In this document: in pieces, positions 5,261-6,464 of the stretch
Layout: every line of letters starts with the position of its first letter
Numbering within the stretch: position 1 is the first letter of the stretch
Assembly (NCBI GenBank): GCA_044375275.1
Contig: JBILMZ010000200.1
Location: 1 to 6,464, forward strand
DNA length: 6,464 nt
Direction: 5' to 3'
DNA from: SZUA-430 sp044375275
GTDB taxonomy: Bacteria; Pseudomonadota; Alphaproteobacteria; Micropepsales; Micropepsaceae
Translations under genes and position numbers: made by a program
The notes under the pieces: model-generated
Databases searched by the model: none
Told to the model about the DNA's origin: nothing
The model's input: only the letters and a program-made list of their open reading frames with translations

Positions 5261-5919
5261 TGCTGACAATCTTTGAATTTGCGTTCTGCCTCCTGATCGG
5301 CTCGGTGACAGCAGTTATCGCCACGGTACAGCAGCCGTCGAACTCTGCCGTACGACAATATGCGATGCTCGCCAATCACGTCCTGACGGGTATGGCGGTA
5401 TCGCTGTATTTGCTGGAACACTATGGCATCACGCATTTCGTTGATCCTGCACAGCGCGACTTCCTGATTATTGGAACGCTCGCCTGGCTGGGCGTGGGCA
5501 TCATCGCCCTGACCGTCGATCTGTACTTCAACATCGATACGCTCAAGGATGACCCGTCATATGCAATGTTCGGCAGGAGCGGCCTCGCAGCAGGCATGTT
5601 GCTGCTGGGCATCATGGCCATGACGGCCCTCACGATTGCCTGGTATCAGGTGGACCCTCAGATCCTCGCGACGCGCGGCAACGTCACCTTCCTGTACGCG
5701 ACGCCAAACCCTCAGGCCATCAGCGCGCTGGACTGCCTTCTCTTTGCACTGGACCAGACGCAGAAGGCCATGCTGTTCGACATTTCAGAGGTCTATCAGT
5801 TCGGCATCACGGACCTGGGCAACAACCCGCAGCACTACAGCTTCTCGACGCTGTGCCTCGTCTACAGGACCTATTTCTCGATTTTCGTTATTGCGATCGC
5901 GCTCCGCCTGATGCGCTGA
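5260..5919 (+). CDS. Multi-span membrane protein of unknown function, coupled to mazG
   Basis: A 219-residue integral membrane protein. Hydrophobic spans are seen at about residues 4-23, 36-52, 67-89, 107-128 and 196-216. Residues 129-195 form a less hydrophobic stretch containing a moderately hydrophobic helix (ISALDCLLFALDQTQKAMLF, 154-173). The arrangement, a loop before a last span ending in YRTYFSIFVIAIALRLMR, is loosely reminiscent of ion-channel pore regions, but no selectivity-filter motif (such as TVGYG) is present, so channel function is not claimed. Its ATG overlaps the mazG TAA (TAATG), with AAAGGA at 5245-5250 inside mazG as ribosome binding site, so the two are very likely co-transcribed and translationally coupled. 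It ends 6 nt from the convergent hflX stop. I do not recognise a named family. Confidence 0.88.
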   Translation: MLTIFEFAFCLLIGSVTAVIATVQQPSNSAVRQYAMLANHVLTGMAVSLYLLEHYGITHFVDPAQRDFLIIGTLAWLGVGIIALTVDLYFNIDTLKDDPSYAMFGRSGLAAGMLLLGIMAMTALTIAWYQVDPQILATRGNVTFLYATPNPQAISALDCLLFALDQTQKAMLFDISEVYQFGITDLGNNPQHYSFSTLCLVYRTYFSIFVIAIALRLMR

Positions 5920-5925
5920 ACGTCG

Positions 5926-6464
5926 TCAGGCGCTCTTGCGCGCCAACCGGTCACCGAAGCGCCGTTCAAAGCCGGGCATGGCCCGCATGGGCAGCGAAAG
6001 CTCCAGGCTGACCGAGCCGTCTTCCGCGTCCTGCCGGCGGATCACATCACCATTGGCATAGGCCCAGGCGAGCCCGGCACCATCCGTGGCATCAAGCGAA
6101 AGCGTTGCATCGACGAAGTTGCGGCTCAGCGCCCGGTCGATCCGTTCCAGCAACGCGTCGATGCCTTCGCCCGTGATGGCTGATACAGCACTCTGCTTCG
6201 CTGCCGTGCTGCGTCCGGCCAGCATCGTCCGGTCTTCCTCTGCAAGCAGGTCGACCTTGTTCCAGACCTCGATCATGTTTTCCTGCGCCTCGAGCGCCAC
6301 ACCAAGCTCGGTGAGCACGGCATTGACGTCCTTCTTCTGCGCTTCGGTGTCGGGATGGCTGATGTCACGCACGTGCAGGAGCACATCGGCCTCGATCACT
6401 TCCTCCAGCGTCGCACGGAAGGCCGCGACGAGTTGCGTTGGGAGGTCAGAAATGAAACCCACCG
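5926..6464 (-). CDS. hflX: GTPase HflX, C-terminal part (cut by window edge)
   Basis: About 179 C-terminal codons of HflX, a GTPase that binds the 50S subunit and splits stalled or hibernating ribosomes. The visible part begins within the G3 switch region (VGFISDLPTQLV, preceded by the last bases of what should be the DT codons). It continues through the HflX-typical EADVLLHVRDISHPD segment, the G4 guanine-specificity motif in WNKVDLL and the G5 SAITGEG motif, then a C-terminal beta-rich domain ending LPMRAMPGFERRFGDRLARKSA. A GTG at 6462 is only the valine of the G3 motif and not a start; the P-loop and the N-terminal domain lie beyond the right edge. It is convergent with the mazG-membrane protein pair. 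The terminal stop is TGA at 5926-5928. No terminator with a T-run separates the convergent transcripts. Confidence 0.96.
   Translation of the reverse strand, partial: VGFISDLPTQLVAAFRATLEEVIEADVLLHVRDISHPDTEAQKKDVNAVLTELGVALEAQENMIEVWNKVDLLAEEDRTMLAGRSTAAKQSAVSAITGEGIDALLERIDRALSRNFVDATLSLDATDGAGLAWAYANGDVIRRQDAEDGSVSLELSLPMRAMPGFERRFGDRLARKSA

Noticed and set aside
5929..5944. GGCGC/GCGCC inverted repeat near the convergent mazG-cluster and hflX stops, as a bidirectional terminator
   Set aside because: Only five base pairs, inside the hflX coding sequence, with no T-run on either side.

Overview
The window reads as a chromosomal segment of a GC-rich alphaproteobacterium. Evidence is the strong G/C third-codon bias (hence long antisense shadow frames), the closeness of mazG to hflX, an intergenic palindromic element of a type I associate with alphaproteobacterial genomes, and general protein similarity. 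A marine Hyphomonadaceae/Caulobacterales-type host is my best guess, but the genus cannot be fixed from this sequence. Eight protein-coding genes are supported, one of them cut by the right edge. I see no tRNA, rRNA, CRISPR array, transposon or phage gene.

Left part (1-2024). Positions 1-100 hold no gene I can support. A hairpin-forming palindromic repeat (about 109-161) lies just past the end of a two-gene minus-strand operon. That operon is a SnoaL/NTF2-fold protein (1521-1916) followed after 2 nt by a DAO-type FAD-dependent amine/amino-acid oxidoreductase (163-1518). The small protein probably starts at a TTG with a good ribosome binding site rather than at the upstream ATG.

Centre (2025-4234). 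Divergent from that operon is an acyl-CoA dehydrogenase of the ACAD10/11-like group (2025-3260). It has aspartate where the classical catalytic glutamate sits. It is followed after 19 nt by a 73-residue protein with two membrane spans (3280-3501), then by a 208-residue protein with one N-terminal membrane span and a helical cytoplasmic domain (3608-4234). I cannot name a function for either of the last two.

Right part (4235-6464). A 198-nt intergenic region precedes mazG. It holds an AT-rich perfect 14-bp inverted repeat and a compound stem-loop. The stem-loop sequesters a perfect Shine-Dalgarno sequence serving a four-codon reading frame, which itself overlaps a 15-codon frame. mazG (two-domain NTP pyrophosphohydrolase, 4433-5260) overlaps by one base (TAATG) with a 219-residue multi-span membrane protein of unknown function (5260-5919). 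That pair runs head-on into the 3' end of hflX (ribosome-associated GTPase), with only 6 nt between stop codons.

Most genes are ordinary housekeeping or catabolic genes. The parts worth a second look are the mazG leader, the membrane protein coupled to mazG, and the two uncharacterised small membrane proteins in the centre. I found no clear evidence for a new multi-gene system.
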